From NCBI RefSeq assembly GCF_014117265.1, contig NZ_CP059833.1, positions 1,953,069-2,017,068 on the forward strand: a stretch of 64,000 nt of DNA. Reading direction: 5' to 3'. A program made the position numbers and the translations under genes. Positions within the stretch are counted from its first letter, which is position 1. Each line of letters opens with the position of its first letter. Below are positions 24,252 to 34,301 of the stretch, one piece after another. This DNA comes from Corynebacterium hindlerae (GTDB taxonomy: Bacteria; Actinomycetota; Actinomycetes; Mycobacteriales; Mycobacteriaceae). A model generated the notes under the pieces. It did not search any database. It saw only the letters and a program-made list of their open reading frames with translations, and was not told the origin of the DNA.

Positions 24252-25118
24252 TTACCGAGGGAGATGAAACAGCCCTGTCTCGTCTTGCTCCGCGAGCCCA
24301 TCTTCTAGCAGCGAAAACAGTGCTCGCGAGCGCTGCGCTGCATCGGGCCAGACCACATCGATCGCGGCTTGCTGAACCGGGGCGGTAGCTGAGCGCAGCA
24401 CGTCCATGATGAGACCGCGTACTTGCCGATCTGTGCCCGCAAACTTCTGCACCCGTCGCTTCGCCTTCGCTAGTTCCTCCTCGGTGGGCGCAGGACATCC
24501 CGCTTGTTGCCACGCGCATAAGTCGAGCACGGGACATTCGTCGCACTTGGGGGTCGTGGTGCAGACGAGCGCGCCGAGTTCCATGAGCGCGACTGAAAAT
24601 TCAGGGGCTCCTTCTTCCGGCAGAATGGCTTCCACCTCTGCGAGTTCGCTTTTGCGGGCGGGGCCGGGGAGGAATTGGGCGTCGTAAAGCCTGCGGAACG
24701 TCCGCCGCACGTTGGTGTCCACCACCGGCACCCGCTGGCCGTAAGCGAACGCTGCGACGGCCCGGGCGGTGTAGTCGCCAATGCCGGGCAAAGCAAGCAG
24801 CTTATTGACGTCTCGTGGCACCTCACCCCCATGCTCTGCCACGATCGCCTTCGCGCACTCCAACAGTCGAAGCGCGCGCCGCGGGTACCCCAACTTTCCC
24901 CACGCCCGTAGCACCTGATCGGGGGTAGCTTGAGCGAATTTTGCGGGGGTAGGCCAGCGCTCCACCCATTCCAGCCACACCGGCTCCACCCGAGCCACCG
25001 GAGTTTGCTGGCTCATCACCTCTGACAGCAAAATTCCCCACGCCGAAGTGTGAGGATTGCGCCATACAATGGTGCGCGAGCTGGCACGAAACCAGGCAAT
25101 CAGACGGGGCTGCAACAT
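24252..25118 (-). CDS. mutY: A/G-specific adenine DNA glycosylase
   Basis: Removes adenine mispaired with 8-oxoguanine, preventing G to T changes. The helix-hairpin-helix LPGIGDYTARAVAAFAYG followed by VPVVDTNVRR carries the catalytic Asp; the catalytic Glu is in LLSEVMSQQT; the 4Fe-4S ligands appear as C-X6-C-X2-C-X5-C (CTTTPKCDECPVLDLC). The 288-residue length fits short actinobacterial MutY proteins. TACAGT lies eight bases before the ATG with no Shine-Dalgarno, suggesting a leaderless transcript. It diverges from the carbonic anhydrase gene. Confidence 0.95.
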   Translation of the reverse strand: MLQPRLIAWFRASSRTIVWRNPHTSAWGILLSEVMSQQTPVARVEPVWLEWVERWPTPAKFAQATPDQVLRAWGKLGYPRRALRLLECAKAIVAEHGGEVPRDVNKLLALPGIGDYTARAVAAFAYGQRVPVVDTNVRRTFRRLYDAQFLPGPARKSELAEVEAILPEEGAPEFSVALMELGALVCTTTPKCDECPVLDLCAWQQAGCPAPTEEELAKAKRRVQKFAGTDRQVRGLIMDVLRSATAPVQQAAIDVVWPDAAQRSRALFSLLEDGLAEQDETGLFHLPR

Positions 25119-25173
25119 AGCTTGTCACTGTAGAGGTTTTTAAATCTTTCAACAAAAGAGCACAATTAGAAGT

Positions 25174-25794
25174 ATGCGTGACGTCACCGAAGTGAACCCT
25201 GTAAATATCTGGAACGCCCTCAAAGAGGGCAACCGGCGCTACCAAAACCACGAGATGCTTCATCAGAATCTGGATGCGGCGCGTCGTGAAGAATTGGTCG
25301 CCGGGCAAAAGCCGATGGCCGCGGTATTGGCATGCTCCGACTCCCGGGCCCCCGTCGAGCACATTTTTGACCAGGGCGCAGGTGACATCTTCGTTATCCG
25401 TACCGCCGGCGAAGTACTAGACATGGGTGTGTTTGCTTCCCTGGAGTTCGCCGTCGACGGTTTGGGCGTCAGCAACCTCATTGTGATGGGGCATGAATCT
25501 TGTGGTGCCGTCAAAGCCACCAAGGCGGCATTGGAAGGCGGCGAGATCCCTCCTGGATTCCAGCGTGTCCTGATCGAAAAAGTTGCGCCATCCATCTTGA
25601 ACGCCAAGCGCAAGGGCATGACCACCACTGATGACTTTGAAATCGAGCACGTGCGGGAAACCGTCGACATTATCTTGGATCGCTGTCCGGTGATCAAGCA
25701 GCGCCTCGACAGCGGCTCCTTGGGCGTTATCGGCGCCCGCTACCGACTCGGAAACGGTGCGGTTGAACCGATCGTGGAACTCGGTGTCAGCTAG
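25174..25794 (+). CDS. Beta-class carbonic anhydrase
   Basis: Interconverts CO2 and bicarbonate, supplying bicarbonate for anaplerotic and fatty-acid carboxylases. Zinc ligands are visible as Cys54 (ACSDSRAP, with the Asp56-Arg58 pair) and His107/Cys110 in GHESCGAV. The 206-residue length is normal for the beta class. The ATG start is 55 bases from the divergent mutY start; no Shine-Dalgarno is obvious. Confidence 0.94.
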   Translation: MRDVTEVNPVNIWNALKEGNRRYQNHEMLHQNLDAARREELVAGQKPMAAVLACSDSRAPVEHIFDQGAGDIFVIRTAGEVLDMGVFASLEFAVDGLGVSNLIVMGHESCGAVKATKAALEGGEIPPGFQRVLIEKVAPSILNAKRKGMTTTDDFEIEHVRETVDIILDRCPVIKQRLDSGSLGVIGARYRLGNGAVEPIVELGVS

Positions 25795-25848
25795 ACACGC
25801 CCCCACGGGCTAGCTGTTTTCGTGCAGTTAGCCCTTTAAGCTGGTGGT

Positions 25849-26514
25849 GTGACCCAGAAGCAGCTCCCGGAGATTATCTACATTCGACGTCGCGTCGCGG
25901 CGATCTTTATCGTGCTGGTTGTTGTTGCCCTCGCGATATGGCTGATGGTCAGCATGGGCGGAGATAAAGAACCCACACCAGTCGCTGAACCCACTTCGAC
26001 GTCCGCTTTCACCCGGGACGTCACGCCGACAGCAATCCCGGAAACATCGTCAGCTGCTGCAACCTCTCCTGCTGCTACGGAAGCAGCAACGGACACTGCA
26101 ACGCCGACCCCAGAGCCTAAAAAAAGCTGTTCACTAGAAGACCTGGTGATCACTGCAAACGCCGACAAGCCCTCGTACGGGCCGGACGAGCGCCCCAAGT
26201 TTTACCTTTCCGTGAAGAACCCAACGGCTGCTGACTGCAAGATTGACCTGCGTAAAGACGGCCTCCGTTTTGAGGTTTATGACCTGGCCACGAACCAGCT
26301 GCTATGGGCTGACACGGACTGCAACCCGAGCGAAGACACCTCCGAGCGCACTTTCCCGGCCGGCGAGGAACGCCACTACGAGGCAGTGTGGTCCCGAACC
26401 ACCTCCGCCCCGAACCAGTGCAACGCCCGTCAGCCAGTTCCAGCAGGCAGCTACTTCCTACACACCCTGGTGGGAGACAACAACTCCGAGGCCTTCACTT
26501 TTAACCTGGGGTAG
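25849..26514 (+). CDS. Membrane-anchored extracytoplasmic protein of unknown function
   Basis: A 221-residue protein with an N-terminal membrane helix (VAAIFIVLVVVALAIWLMV, about 18-36), a Thr/Pro/Ala-rich linker and a C-terminal domain of about 120 residues (KKSCSLEDLVITANADKPSYGPDERPKFYLSVKN) with four Cys, which looks like an immunoglobulin-type beta fold. Actinobacteria have many proteins of this design; I cannot name the family. The GTG start follows a weak TTTAAG by eight bases. It converges with disA. Confidence 0.6.
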   Translation: MTQKQLPEIIYIRRRVAAIFIVLVVVALAIWLMVSMGGDKEPTPVAEPTSTSAFTRDVTPTAIPETSSAAATSPAATEAATDTATPTPEPKKSCSLEDLVITANADKPSYGPDERPKFYLSVKNPTAADCKIDLRKDGLRFEVYDLATNQLLWADTDCNPSEDTSERTFPAGEERHYEAVWSRTTSAPNQCNARQPVPAGSYFLHTLVGDNNSEAFTFNLG

Positions 26515-26542
26515 CCAGTCTGGGGTGGCTTACTGGGGTAGC

Positions 26543-27601
26543 TTATGCCTTAAGCCTGATCAGCCCGTCGTGAATGTGGCGGGCCCACAGTGAACCGACG
26601 CTTTCGACAGCTGCGATGTCGTCCACGCTAGCTTCGAGTAGATGGTTGGAATCGCCGAATGCCAAGATGAGCTTGTCCATCAAGAAAGGCTGCACACGGG
26701 GGACTCGGCCAAGGATCCGGTAGCCGCGAGGCACGATCCACTGGTGGAGGGATTCTTCGGCAGTGGGGAACCCGAGAATCCGGGCGATGTGGGTGGATTT
26801 GACGATGTCTTTATCGTTCAGCTGCTCTAGCTCCAGCAACGCTTGTTTCACGTCGTCTTCGGTGGGCAGTCCGGCAGCCATCAAGTAGTCGCGCAGGATT
26901 AGCTCACGGTCTTTGTCGTTGTCACCAAACAATTCCTCTAGCTGCACTGCAAGCTGTTTGCCGTCAGTGCCGAGCTCGATCACGTCGCGGTCGATGGTGA
27001 CGGCGGCGCGTCGCAGCATTTCCAAGCGCTGGATCACGGTAATCACGTCGGACAGTGACGCGTAGTTGTGGAGCTCTGCAACGAACAAGCGCTCGTTGAC
27101 TTGGTCGAGGCGATTGCGGTAGCGCTCCATGGTGGCGATAGCCTGGTTAGCCCGGGAGAGAATGTCTGAGGAGCCCTCCAGGATGTGGCGCTTTTTGTCC
27201 ACGTAAACAGTGATGATGTTCATCGACTGGCTAACGGAGATAACTGGGTAGCCAGTTTGCAGGGCGGTGCGCTCAGCGGAGCGGTGCCGGGTGCCGGATT
27301 CCTCGGTAGGGAAGGTGGGGTCCGGCATGAGCTGCACGTTCGCGCGGCGAATGCGGGTGCCGTCAGTGGAAAGTATCACCGCGCCATCCATTTTGCAGAG
27401 CTCCCGCAGCCTGGTGGGGGCGAAAGGAACATCGATCTCAAATCCACCGTCGGAAATGGCTTCCACTTGCTCGTCGTATCCCAGCACAATCAGTGCGCCG
27501 GTGCGCCCACGCAGAATGCGTTCGAGGCCGTCGCGCAGCCCGGTACCGGGGGCGAGGCGTTCCAGGATGTCTCGAAGGGAGTAGCTAGCGGTTTCGGTCA
27601 T
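26543..27601 (-). CDS. disA: DNA integrity scanning protein, diadenylate cyclase
   Basis: Makes c-di-AMP from two ATP and scans DNA for branched structures. The DAC domain (about 1-145) carries the catalytic DGA (72-74) and RHRSAER (105-111) motifs; a helical linker follows and a C-terminal helix-hairpin-helix DNA-binding domain ends the protein ([22 protein letters not shown]). The 352-residue length is typical. It starts five bases after the radA stop, so the two are one transcript, the common arrangement in actinobacteria and firmicutes. Confidence 0.96.
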   Translation of the reverse strand: MTETASYSLRDILERLAPGTGLRDGLERILRGRTGALIVLGYDEQVEAISDGGFEIDVPFAPTRLRELCKMDGAVILSTDGTRIRRANVQLMPDPTFPTEESGTRHRSAERTALQTGYPVISVSQSMNIITVYVDKKRHILEGSSDILSRANQAIATMERYRNRLDQVNERLFVAELHNYASLSDVITVIQRLEMLRRAAVTIDRDVIELGTDGKQLAVQLEELFGDNDKDRELILRDYLMAAGLPTEDDVKQALLELEQLNDKDIVKSTHIARILGFPTAEESLHQWIVPRGYRILGRVPRVQPFLMDKLILAFGDSNHLLEASVDDIAAVESVGSLWARHIHDGLIRLKA

Positions 27602-27606
27602 GGGTT

Positions 27607-28965
27607 TTACCTTAGGTAAGAAATGGCGGTGGTGATGTCACTGGCGTATGTGACTTTAATACCAGGGGCTGACACGCGGTCTCCATCCGGGACGATAGCG
27701 CGGGTGTAGCCCAACCTAGCTGCTTCTTGGAGGCGTCGTTTGAGATTAGGGACGCGGCGTATTTCCCCAGCTAAGCCAACTTCTCCGATGGCAACAGTCT
27801 TCGGTGGAAGAGGAACTGATTTCAGCGCGGATACCGCGGCGAGTGCAATGGCAAGGTCCGAGGCGGGTTCGCCGATCTTCATTCCGCCCACGGTTGCCAC
27901 GTAGACGTCCTTGTCCGTGGTGTGGTAGCCGGCTTTCGCGGCGAGGACCGCCAACACCATGGGGACTCTGGTGGCGTCGAGGCCGGTGACCGCGCGGCGT
28001 GGGTTCTTAGCGGGCGATTTAACAAGCAAAGCCTGAACCTCCGCAAGGATTGGGCGTACCCCGTCCATTGCCACGGTGACCGCCGTGCCGTCCGGTGTGG
28101 CTTCCCGATGTGAGAGGAAGAGCCCAGACGGGTCTGCCACCTCGTGGATGCCGTCGGATTGCTGTTCAAAGCAGCCGACCTCATCGGTTGCCCCAAAGCG
28201 GTTTTTAATGCCACGCAACATGCGCAGGGAAGAGTGGCGGTCGCCTTCGAAGTTCAGCACAACGTCAACCAGGTGCTCCAGTACACGGGGACCAGCGACA
28301 TTGCCGTCCTTGGTTACGTGACCGACTAGCAGCACTGGGATGCCTTTGGTTTTGGCGAGTGTAGTGAGCGCTGCCGTGACTGCACGGGACTGGGCAACGC
28401 CTCCGGACACTCCTTCGACGCCGGGCGCAGACATCGTCTGGACGGAATCGACGATCAGTAGCGAAGGATTTAGCTGTTCTACATGCCCAAACACCACATC
28501 CAAATTCGATTCTGAGGCGAGGTAGAGCGAATCGAGCAATGCGCCGGTGCGTTCAGCGCGAAGCCGAACCTGGCCCGCAGACTCCTCGGCGGTGACATAT
28601 AAGGCTGTGCGTCCCTGCCTGGCCCACCCGGCAGCCACTTCCAGCAGCAGGGTGGACTTGCCGACGCCAGGTTCACCTGCCAGGAGCACAACAGAACCAG
28701 GGATAATGCCAGTGCCCAAGACGCGGTCAAGCTCGCCGATACCAGTTGAGACGGCTTCGCTCTTGCTGGCGCTGATCTGACTGATAGGCAGAGCGGGTGA
28801 CGTTGGGGTGAGGGAAGCGACGGGGACGCTGGTGCGGATGGGGGCTGCTGTTGTTTCTAGCTCTAGGGTCCCCCAAGATCCACATTCCGGGCATCTGCCC
28901 AGCCATTTGGGGCTGGAGTAGTTGCACGCGCTGCAGACATGAATGCTGCGTTCCTTCTTTGCCAT
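27607..28965 (-). CDS. radA: DNA repair protein RadA
   Basis: RecA-like branch-migration helicase used in recombination. The N-terminal zinc finger has Cys11, Cys14, Cys25 and Cys28 ([22 protein letters not shown]); Walker A is GEPGVGKST; the RadA-specific KNRFG motif lies in [13 protein letters not shown]; the C-terminus is a Lon-like domain. The 452 residues match the family. TACTAT sits eight bases before the ATG and no Shine-Dalgarno is seen. A LexA-like box lies about 35-50 bases upstream, consistent with a DNA-damage response. First gene of radA-disA. Confidence 0.95.
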   Translation of the reverse strand: MAKKERSIHVCSACNYSSPKWLGRCPECGSWGTLELETTAAPIRTSVPVASLTPTSPALPISQISASKSEAVSTGIGELDRVLGTGIIPGSVVLLAGEPGVGKSTLLLEVAAGWARQGRTALYVTAEESAGQVRLRAERTGALLDSLYLASESNLDVVFGHVEQLNPSLLIVDSVQTMSAPGVEGVSGGVAQSRAVTAALTTLAKTKGIPVLLVGHVTKDGNVAGPRVLEHLVDVVLNFEGDRHSSLRMLRGIKNRFGATDEVGCFEQQSDGIHEVADPSGLFLSHREATPDGTAVTVAMDGVRPILAEVQALLVKSPAKNPRRAVTGLDATRVPMVLAVLAAKAGYHTTDKDVYVATVGGMKIGEPASDLAIALAAVSALKSVPLPPKTVAIGEVGLAGEIRRVPNLKRRLQEAARLGYTRAIVPDGDRVSAPGIKVTYASDITTAISYLR

Positions 28966-28998
28966 GCCTAAAGATAGTAGACCAACCCCCAGACAAGA

Positions 28999-29014
28999 AA
29001 GAACATATGTTCGA
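28999..29014. promoter_or_regulatory. LexA-like SOS box upstream of radA-disA
   Basis: AAGAACATATGTTCGA matches the actinobacterial SOS palindrome TCGAACATATGTTCGA at 14 of 16 positions. It lies just upstream of the predicted radA -10 (28974-28979). Confidence 0.7.
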
Positions 29015-29029
29015 ATATGGGTGTAAAAA

Positions 29030-29053
29030 GAAACGGAGCCGCAGCTCCGAAAC
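29030..29053 (-). terminator. Terminator of the lipoprotein gene
   Basis: CGGAGC (29034-29039) pairs with GCTCCG (29044-29049); on the - strand it is followed by TTTCTTTTT. Confidence 0.7.
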
Positions 29054-29061
29054 TTTAATGA

Positions 29062-29616
29062 TTAGTGATTGTGGTTGAGGGAAGGCTCCACGCGGTTGTC
29101 CTTGCCATCTTCGTTGTGGTTGGTGGCAATGGCTGCGTTAACCTCGACCTCACCGTTGTCAAACATGAAGGTGACTGGCTTCTGGCCACCGACAGCGAAG
29201 CCTGGGTTCTCCAGCTTGGTGTCAACGTAGGTGATGCACAGGTCGTCGTTCTTCTTCAGCAGCTCCAGGTTTTCCTTGGAGTCTGCGACGACGCTGCAGC
29301 CACGTTCGAAGGAAGGCTTCTCAGACAGGGTGACATCCTTGCCATCGACCTTGACGGACTTCAGATTGTGCGTCTGCATGGACGCGTTGTCGTTGATGGC
29401 GGTGAACTTCAGTGCTGCGGACTGATCGTCGTTGACGATGATGGTGACGTCGCGGACCAGGACAGTTTTGTCTTCGGTAGCGGCGCCGGCACCGTCAACT
29501 GCTGCGACCTGGTCAGAGGTCTGGGAAATCTGGCCAGCGCTGCATGCGGAAAGTGCAACGACGGCTGCGCCAGCAACGGCAAAGAGTGCGCCACGGCGGG
29601 CAGTCTTCAGGATCAT
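29062..29616 (-). CDS. Secreted lipoprotein of unknown function
   Basis: A 184-residue protein with a lipoprotein signal (LFAVAGAAVVALSAC, Cys at about residue 25) and a domain that reads like a beta-sandwich for copper or other extracytoplasmic partners, though no family is recognised. The sequence ends in a His/Asn-rich tail (SLNHNH). The ATG at 29616 is preceded directly by an in-frame GTG at 29619 with AAGGAC eight bases upstream; either start gives the same signal peptide. A similar uncharacterised lipoprotein next to carD is known in other corynebacteria, from memory. Confidence 0.65.
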   Translation of the reverse strand: MILKTARRGALFAVAGAAVVALSACSAGQISQTSDQVAAVDGAGAATEDKTVLVRDVTIIVNDDQSAALKFTAINDNASMQTHNLKSVKVDGKDVTLSEKPSFERGCSVVADSKENLELLKKNDDLCITYVDTKLENPGFAVGGQKPVTFMFDNGEVEVNAAIATNHNEDGKDNRVEPSLNHNH

Positions 29617-29789
29617 CACTTGGGTACGTCCTTCATCTGAGGCTTTTGGGCAAGATATTTGTCGAATAGCCAGTGTAGCCCGGCACAGGTCAAAGCACAT
29701 ACTTATTGGGGGCTTAACTGGCAGATTCGGTCAAAATCACACCACAATGGCGGTAGTGGACTCAGCAAAGCTGCAGGGTAGATGCGTGG

Positions 29790-29795
29790 TAGAAT
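29790..29795 (+). promoter_or_regulatory. -10 element of carD
   Basis: TAGAAT about 47 bases upstream of the carD start; the leader would be about 40 bases. Confidence 0.4.
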
Positions 29796-29842
29796 GGCCA
29801 ACACTGTAACAAATTTCTTTTTTAAGAATGGGTGGATTGGGT

Positions 29843-30421
29843 ATGGAATTCAAGGTCGGGGACACTGTCGTCTATCCGCACCATGGCGCGGCTCAGATTG
29901 AAGCGATTGAGCAGCGTGAACTCGGTGGCCAGATGATGGAATACCTGGTTTTGCAGATTCGCCAGTCTGACCTTGTCGTCCGGGTGCCCGCCAAGAACGC
30001 TGAGCTCGTTGGTGTTCGTGATGTGGTGGGTGAGGAAGGCCTACAGAAGGTCTTCTCTGTGCTTCGGGAAACTGATGTGGAAGAAGCCGGCAACTGGTCG
30101 CGTCGCTACAAGGCGAACCAGGAGCGACTTGCTTCGGGCGACGTGAACAAGGTTGCTGAAGTGGTGCGTGACCTGTGGCGTCGCGACCAAGATCGCGGCC
30201 TTTCTGCTGGTGAGAAGCGCATGTTGGTGAAGGCGCGTCAGGTGCTTGTTGGTGAGCTGGCGCTCGCTGAGACCGTTGATGAGGCCAAGGCTGATGGCAT
30301 TCTGGCCCAGATGGATGCCGCGATTGAGCGTCACAAGGCGTCTGCTCCAGAGCCAGAAAAGCCAGCACTCGAGGACGAAGATATTGACCTCGACGACCTC
30401 AACTTCGACGACGAGGACTAA
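29843..30421 (+). CDS. carD: CarD-family RNA polymerase-binding regulator
   Basis: Binds the RNA polymerase beta subunit and stabilises open complexes, tuning rRNA and stress transcription. The N-terminal Tudor-like RNAP-interacting domain reads [17 protein letters not shown]; the C-terminal helical DNA-binding domain contains [26 protein letters not shown] and the Trp that contacts the -10 region. The acidic C-terminal tail ([15 protein letters not shown]) exceeds the mycobacterial length of about 162, giving 192 residues. A start five codons earlier is possible. It heads carD-ispD-ispF-cysS-rlmB. Confidence 0.95.
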   Translation: MEFKVGDTVVYPHHGAAQIEAIEQRELGGQMMEYLVLQIRQSDLVVRVPAKNAELVGVRDVVGEEGLQKVFSVLRETDVEEAGNWSRRYKANQERLASGDVNKVAEVVRDLWRRDQDRGLSAGEKRMLVKARQVLVGELALAETVDEAKADGILAQMDAAIERHKASAPEPEKPALEDEDIDLDDLNFDDED

Positions 30422-30431
30422 TCTCCGCAGC

Positions 30432-31163
30432 ATGAGTCGCCGAGTTAGCGCCCTCATCGCCGCCGCGGGTAAAGGCACCCGCCTCGGCGCTCCGATTCCG
30501 AAGGCGTTTGTCACTCTGCGTGGCAAAACTCTTCTGGAACGCAGCATTCAGGCGATGGTCAACTCCGGGGTCGTCGACGACATCACCGTCCTGGTCAGCC
30601 CCGATATGGAGGACTATGCCCGCGAACTGTTGGCGCGCCGTGGCATGCTCGACACCGAGGTGCCTGTGCGATTGGTACATGGCGGGGGAGAGCGCGCAGA
30701 CAGCATCTGGTGCGGTTTGCAGGCGCTTAACGACGCCGGGGTGGTACTCATCCACGATGCTGCTCGCGCGTTAACCCCTCCCGGAATGATCGCTCGCGTT
30801 GCCCGCGAGGTACTCGCTGGCCACCACGCGGTGATTCCGGTGCTTCCCGTCGCTGACACTATTAAACGAGTGGCGGGGGCAGTGGTCGTCGATACGCCAG
30901 ACCGCTCCACGCTGCGCGCAGTTCAAACTCCGCAGGGCTTCGACCTGGCCACCCTCAAGGCAGTGAACGAAGAATTTTTCGCGGGAAACAGCGATTTTAT
31001 CCCGACCGATGACGCCAGCTTGATGGAATGGGCAGGCCATGCGGTACACACCGTGCAGGGCGACCCGATGGCGTTCAAGGTCACCACTCCGATGGACATG
31101 ATTTTGGCGCAGGTCATCACTGATGACGCCGAACCAACAATTTTCGAGGTACCTAGTGAATAA
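30432..31163 (+). CDS. ispD: 2-C-methyl-D-erythritol 4-phosphate cytidylyltransferase
   Basis: Third step of the MEP isoprenoid pathway: joins CTP to methylerythritol phosphate. The nucleotide-binding loop is [20 protein letters not shown], and [10 protein letters not shown] and [10 protein letters not shown] are family motifs. The 243 residues match the norm. The frame is open further upstream but overlaps carD; the ATG at 30432, ten bases after the carD stop, gives the correct N-terminus. It overlaps ispF by eight bases. Confidence 0.95.
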   Translation: MSRRVSALIAAAGKGTRLGAPIPKAFVTLRGKTLLERSIQAMVNSGVVDDITVLVSPDMEDYARELLARRGMLDTEVPVRLVHGGGERADSIWCGLQALNDAGVVLIHDAARALTPPGMIARVAREVLAGHHAVIPVLPVADTIKRVAGAVVVDTPDRSTLRAVQTPQGFDLATLKAVNEEFFAGNSDFIPTDDASLMEWAGHAVHTVQGDPMAFKVTTPMDMILAQVITDDAEPTIFEVPSE

Positions 31164-31635
31164 CATCATTCCCCGCGTCGGCATTGCCACGGACGCCCAC
31201 CAGATCGAGGCCGGTAAAGAATGCTGGATCGCCTGCCTGCTGTTTGAAGGTCAGGACGGCTGCGAAGGACATTCGGATGGGGATGTGGTGGCGCACGTTG
31301 TGGTTGATGCGCTGTTGTCTGCCTCGGGGCTTGGTGATCTCGGGTCCTTCGTCGGTGTAGGCCGGCCTGAATACGACGGTGTATCGGGAGCTCAGCTGAT
31401 CCGCGAGGTGCGCGAGCTGTTGGATAAGGAAGGCTTCATCGTAGGAAATGTGGCCGCGCAGTTGGTGGGGCAGACGCCAAAGGTGGGGCCGCGTCGCAAA
31501 GAGGCAGAACAAGTCATGTCTGAACTGCTCGGCGCGCCAGTGTCCGTATCCGCAACTACCACCGACCACATGGGTTTTACCGGGCGTGGGGAAGGTAGGG
31601 CTGCCGTAGCTACCGCTGTGGTGTGGAAACGCTAA
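31156..31635 (+). CDS. ispF: 2-C-methyl-D-erythritol 2,4-cyclodiphosphate synthase
   Basis: Fifth step of the MEP pathway: cyclises the CDP-methylerythritol phosphate product with release of CMP. The metal-binding Asp and His appear in [14 protein letters not shown], and [26 protein letters not shown] is the family core. The GTG at 31156 has GAGG six bases upstream and overlaps ispD by eight bases; it gives 159 residues, exactly typical, while the upstream ATG at 31123 would overlap by 41. The first motif is a corynebacterial variant of the usual G.G.D.H. Confidence 0.95.
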   Translation: MNNIIPRVGIATDAHQIEAGKECWIACLLFEGQDGCEGHSDGDVVAHVVVDALLSASGLGDLGSFVGVGRPEYDGVSGAQLIREVRELLDKEGFIVGNVAAQLVGQTPKVGPRRKEAEQVMSELLGAPVSVSATTTDHMGFTGRGEGRAAVATAVVWKR

Positions 31636-31645
31636 ACTAAACACC

Positions 31646-33007
31646 GTGACTTTACGCATTTTTGACACCAACACCAGAACGCTCCGTGACTTTGTCCCCG
31701 TCAAGGAAGGACACGCGTCTGTGTACTTGTGTGGTGCCACGGTGCAATCCATTCCACACATTGGTCACGTGCGCTCCGGCGTGGCCTTTGACGTGCTACG
31801 AAACTGGCTGGAAGCCAAGGGGTACGACGTAGCCTTCGTTCGCAATGTCACCGATATTGATGACAAGATCCTCCGCAAGGCCGAAGAAAACGGTCGCCCA
31901 TGGTGGGAATGGGCAGCAACCCACGAGCGCCACTTCCAATGGGCGTACGACCAGCTCGGCGTGCGGCCGCCAAGCATTGAGCCACGCGCTACCGGCCACG
32001 TGACTGAGATGGTCGAATACATGCAGCGGATCATCGACAATGGCCATGGGTACGCCGCGGACGGAAACGTGTACGCCACCCCAGCAACGATCGAAGGCTA
32101 CGGCCAGCTGTCCGGCCAGAAGCTCGATGAGATGGACCAGGGCGAATCCGACGGCACAGGTAAGCGCGATCCGCGCGACTTTGCCATGTGGAAAGCCGCC
32201 AAGCCAGGGGAGCCGAGCTGGCCTACACCGTGGGGACGCGGCCGACCGGGCTGGCACATTGAGTGCACCGCCATGGCCACGAAATACCTCGGAAGCACCT
32301 TCGACATTCACTGCGGTGGCCTGGACCTGCAGTTCCCGCACCACGAGAACGAGATCGCCCAGGCGCACGCTGCGGGCGATGGGTTCGCGAACTACTGGAT
32401 GCACAACGGCTGGGTCACCATGTCCGGTGAGAAAATGTCCAAATCGCTGGGCAACGTGCTCTCCGTCCCGAACATCCTGGAGATCGTCCGCCCAGTTGAG
32501 CTGCGTTACTACCTGGGATCCGCCCACTACCGCAGCATGCTGGAATACTCCGAGGCGGCACTCCTGGAAGCCGCCGCAGGCTACCGACGCATCGAATCCT
32601 TCCTGGAACGCGTCGGCAAGGTAGAAAAGACCACCTGGACTGACGCGTTCGCCGCCGCGATGGATGACGATATCTCCGTGCCGAAGGCCCTGGCCGAGAT
32701 CCACAACACGGTCCGCGCAGCCAACTCGACTTCCGACAAGGAGGAGCAGATTAGGCTGGCTGGCCAGGTTCGTGCGATGATGGCAATCCTCGGTGTCGAC
32801 CCGCAGTCGGAGCAGTGGTCGTCGACAAGCAGCAATGCGGGCAGCGACCACGCTCTCGCCGTGCTTGTCGACGCAGAACTGCAACGTCGCAGCGAAGCCC
32901 GCGCCAACAAGGACTGGGCGACCGCCGACGAGGTGCGCGATCGCCTTGCCGCTGCCGGTATCGAAGTGACCGACACCCCCGACGGCCCACAGTGGTCATT
33001 GAAGTAA
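31646..33007 (+). CDS. cysS: Cysteinyl-tRNA synthetase
   Basis: Charges tRNA-Cys. Class I motifs are present: HIGH as PHIGHVRSG near residue 40 and KMSKS as EKMSKSLG near 268. The zinc ligand Cys in [15 protein letters not shown] and [14 protein letters not shown] are typical. Length 453. The GTG start lies ten bases after the ispF stop, within the carD operon. The order ispD-ispF-cysS-rlmB is widespread in actinobacteria. Confidence 0.97.
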   Translation: MTLRIFDTNTRTLRDFVPVKEGHASVYLCGATVQSIPHIGHVRSGVAFDVLRNWLEAKGYDVAFVRNVTDIDDKILRKAEENGRPWWEWAATHERHFQWAYDQLGVRPPSIEPRATGHVTEMVEYMQRIIDNGHGYAADGNVYATPATIEGYGQLSGQKLDEMDQGESDGTGKRDPRDFAMWKAAKPGEPSWPTPWGRGRPGWHIECTAMATKYLGSTFDIHCGGLDLQFPHHENEIAQAHAAGDGFANYWMHNGWVTMSGEKMSKSLGNVLSVPNILEIVRPVELRYYLGSAHYRSMLEYSEAALLEAAAGYRRIESFLERVGKVEKTTWTDAFAAAMDDDISVPKALAEIHNTVRAANSTSDKEEQIRLAGQVRAMMAILGVDPQSEQWSSTSSNAGSDHALAVLVDAELQRRSEARANKDWATADEVRDRLAAAGIEVTDTPDGPQWSLK

Positions 33008-33016
33008 GGAACAACC

Positions 33017-33952
33017 ATGGCTGGAAATGATCAACGTCGCGGCGCGGTTCGCAAGACCAACAAGAAGGGCGCAACGAAGGGCTCCGGCGGGAAAAACCGC
33101 CGCAGCCTGCGAGGCAAAGGCCCCACCCCGAAAGCTGAAAACCGCGAATACCACGCAAAATACAAAGCCAAAAAGGCAGCGGAACGACGCAACCAGGGGC
33201 GCCACGTAAAGGAACAAGACGAATTCGTGGTCGGCCGCAACCCAGTGGTGGAATGCCTGCACGCCAAAGTGCCCGCAACAGCGCTGTATGTGGCCGAGGG
33301 CACCTCAAACGACGACCGTCTTTCCGAAGCCGTCATGCTCGCGCACAAGCGTGGCATTCCGGTGATCGAAAAGGCACGTCATGAGATGGACCGCATGACC
33401 GGCAACATGCTGCACCAAGGCATCGGGCTTGTCATTGCGCCCTACAAGTATGCCGACGTCCACGACCTCATCGACCGCGTCCGCGAGTCCGGCGAACCAG
33501 GCATGATCGTGGTCCTCGACAACATCACCGACCCCCGCAACCTTGGTGCAGTCATCCGCTCGGTTGCCGCATTCGGTGGACACGGCGTGATCATCCCAGA
33601 ACGACGCTCTGCCTCCGTCACCGCAGTCACCTGGCGCACCTCCGCTGGAACCGCGGCACGACTCCCAGTCGCGCGCGCAACCAACCTCGTCCGCACCCTC
33701 AAAGACCTGCAAAAATCCGGCTACCAAGTAGTCGGCCTCGATGCTGGGGGCGACCACACTCTCGATACCTACGACGGCACGGGTCCTGTGGTCATCGTCG
33801 TGGGATCCGAAGGTAAAGGGATCTCTCGCCTTGTCGGGGAAACCTGCGACACCATCATGTCCATTCCGATGGAAGGCTGGGTGGAATCCCTCAACGCGTC
33901 CGTCGCGGCAGGCGTCGTGCTCAGCGAATTCGCGCGTCAACGGAGGGCTTAA
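33017..33952 (+). CDS. rlmB: 23S rRNA 2'-O-ribose methyltransferase, TrmH/SpoU family
   Basis: S-adenosylmethionine-dependent SPOUT enzyme expected to methylate the ribose of a guanosine in 23S rRNA (G2251 in E. coli numbering). The first 80 residues are a basic, Lys/Arg/Gly-rich extension; next come a substrate-binding domain (GRNPVVECL) and the knotted catalytic domain with [24 protein letters not shown] and [21 protein letters not shown]. Length 311, of which the extension is usual in actinobacteria. Last gene of the operon, nine bases after cysS. Confidence 0.93.
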   Translation: MAGNDQRRGAVRKTNKKGATKGSGGKNRRSLRGKGPTPKAENREYHAKYKAKKAAERRNQGRHVKEQDEFVVGRNPVVECLHAKVPATALYVAEGTSNDDRLSEAVMLAHKRGIPVIEKARHEMDRMTGNMLHQGIGLVIAPYKYADVHDLIDRVRESGEPGMIVVLDNITDPRNLGAVIRSVAAFGGHGVIIPERRSASVTAVTWRTSAGTAARLPVARATNLVRTLKDLQKSGYQVVGLDAGGDHTLDTYDGTGPVVIVVGSEGKGISRLVGETCDTIMSIPMEGWVESLNASVAAGVVLSEFARQRRA

Positions 33953-33989
33953 GAAGCGGGCTGTTTGAGAGTCTCGTTTTGGCAAAAGT

Positions 33990-34079
33990 CGAGACCTGGA
34001 ATTCGAGACTCGGGGGGCAAACGGGCAAGTAGCAGGTTTGCGGCAATTTTATTCACCTAGACTCGAATTCCAGGTCTCG
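33990..34079. repeat. Palindromic element, copy B
   Basis: Perfect 18-base arms at 33990-34007 (CGAGACCTGGAATTCGAG) and 34062-34079. The loop contains a second stem (GCAAAC with GTTTGC). ATTTTT follows, so it can end rlmB transcription. Confidence 0.9.
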
Positions 34080-34187
34080 CATTTTTGGGGGATGCGCTGC
34101 CCTGATGGTGGTTTTGGGGTGAGGTCTGGGCCTGTGGTGGGGAAGGCTAGTGGCGCTGTGTCTAGCTAGCTTGGTTGCTGTGAAAGT

Positions 34188-34277
34188 CGAGACCTGGAAT
34201 TCGAGACTCGGGAGGCAAACGCGCAAGTAGCAGGTTTGCGGCATTTATATTCACCTAGACTCGAATTCCAGGTCTCG
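34188..34277. repeat. Palindromic element, copy C
   Basis: Perfect 18-base arms at 34188-34205 and 34260-34277, the same sequence as copy B, with a nearly identical interior. On the - strand it lies directly after the zinc permease gene and may act as its terminator. Confidence 0.9.
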
Positions 34278-34301
34278 CATTCCCCGGCGCCCAACCCCAA
34301 C

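Larger units (their letters stand above)
33953..34301. other. Gene-free stretch with two palindromic elements
   Basis: About 350 bases between the convergent ends of rlmB and the zinc permease. It is almost filled by two near-identical palindromic elements (copies B and C), about 198 bases apart and separated by about 108 bases of unrelated sequence. No coding potential. Confidence 0.75.
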
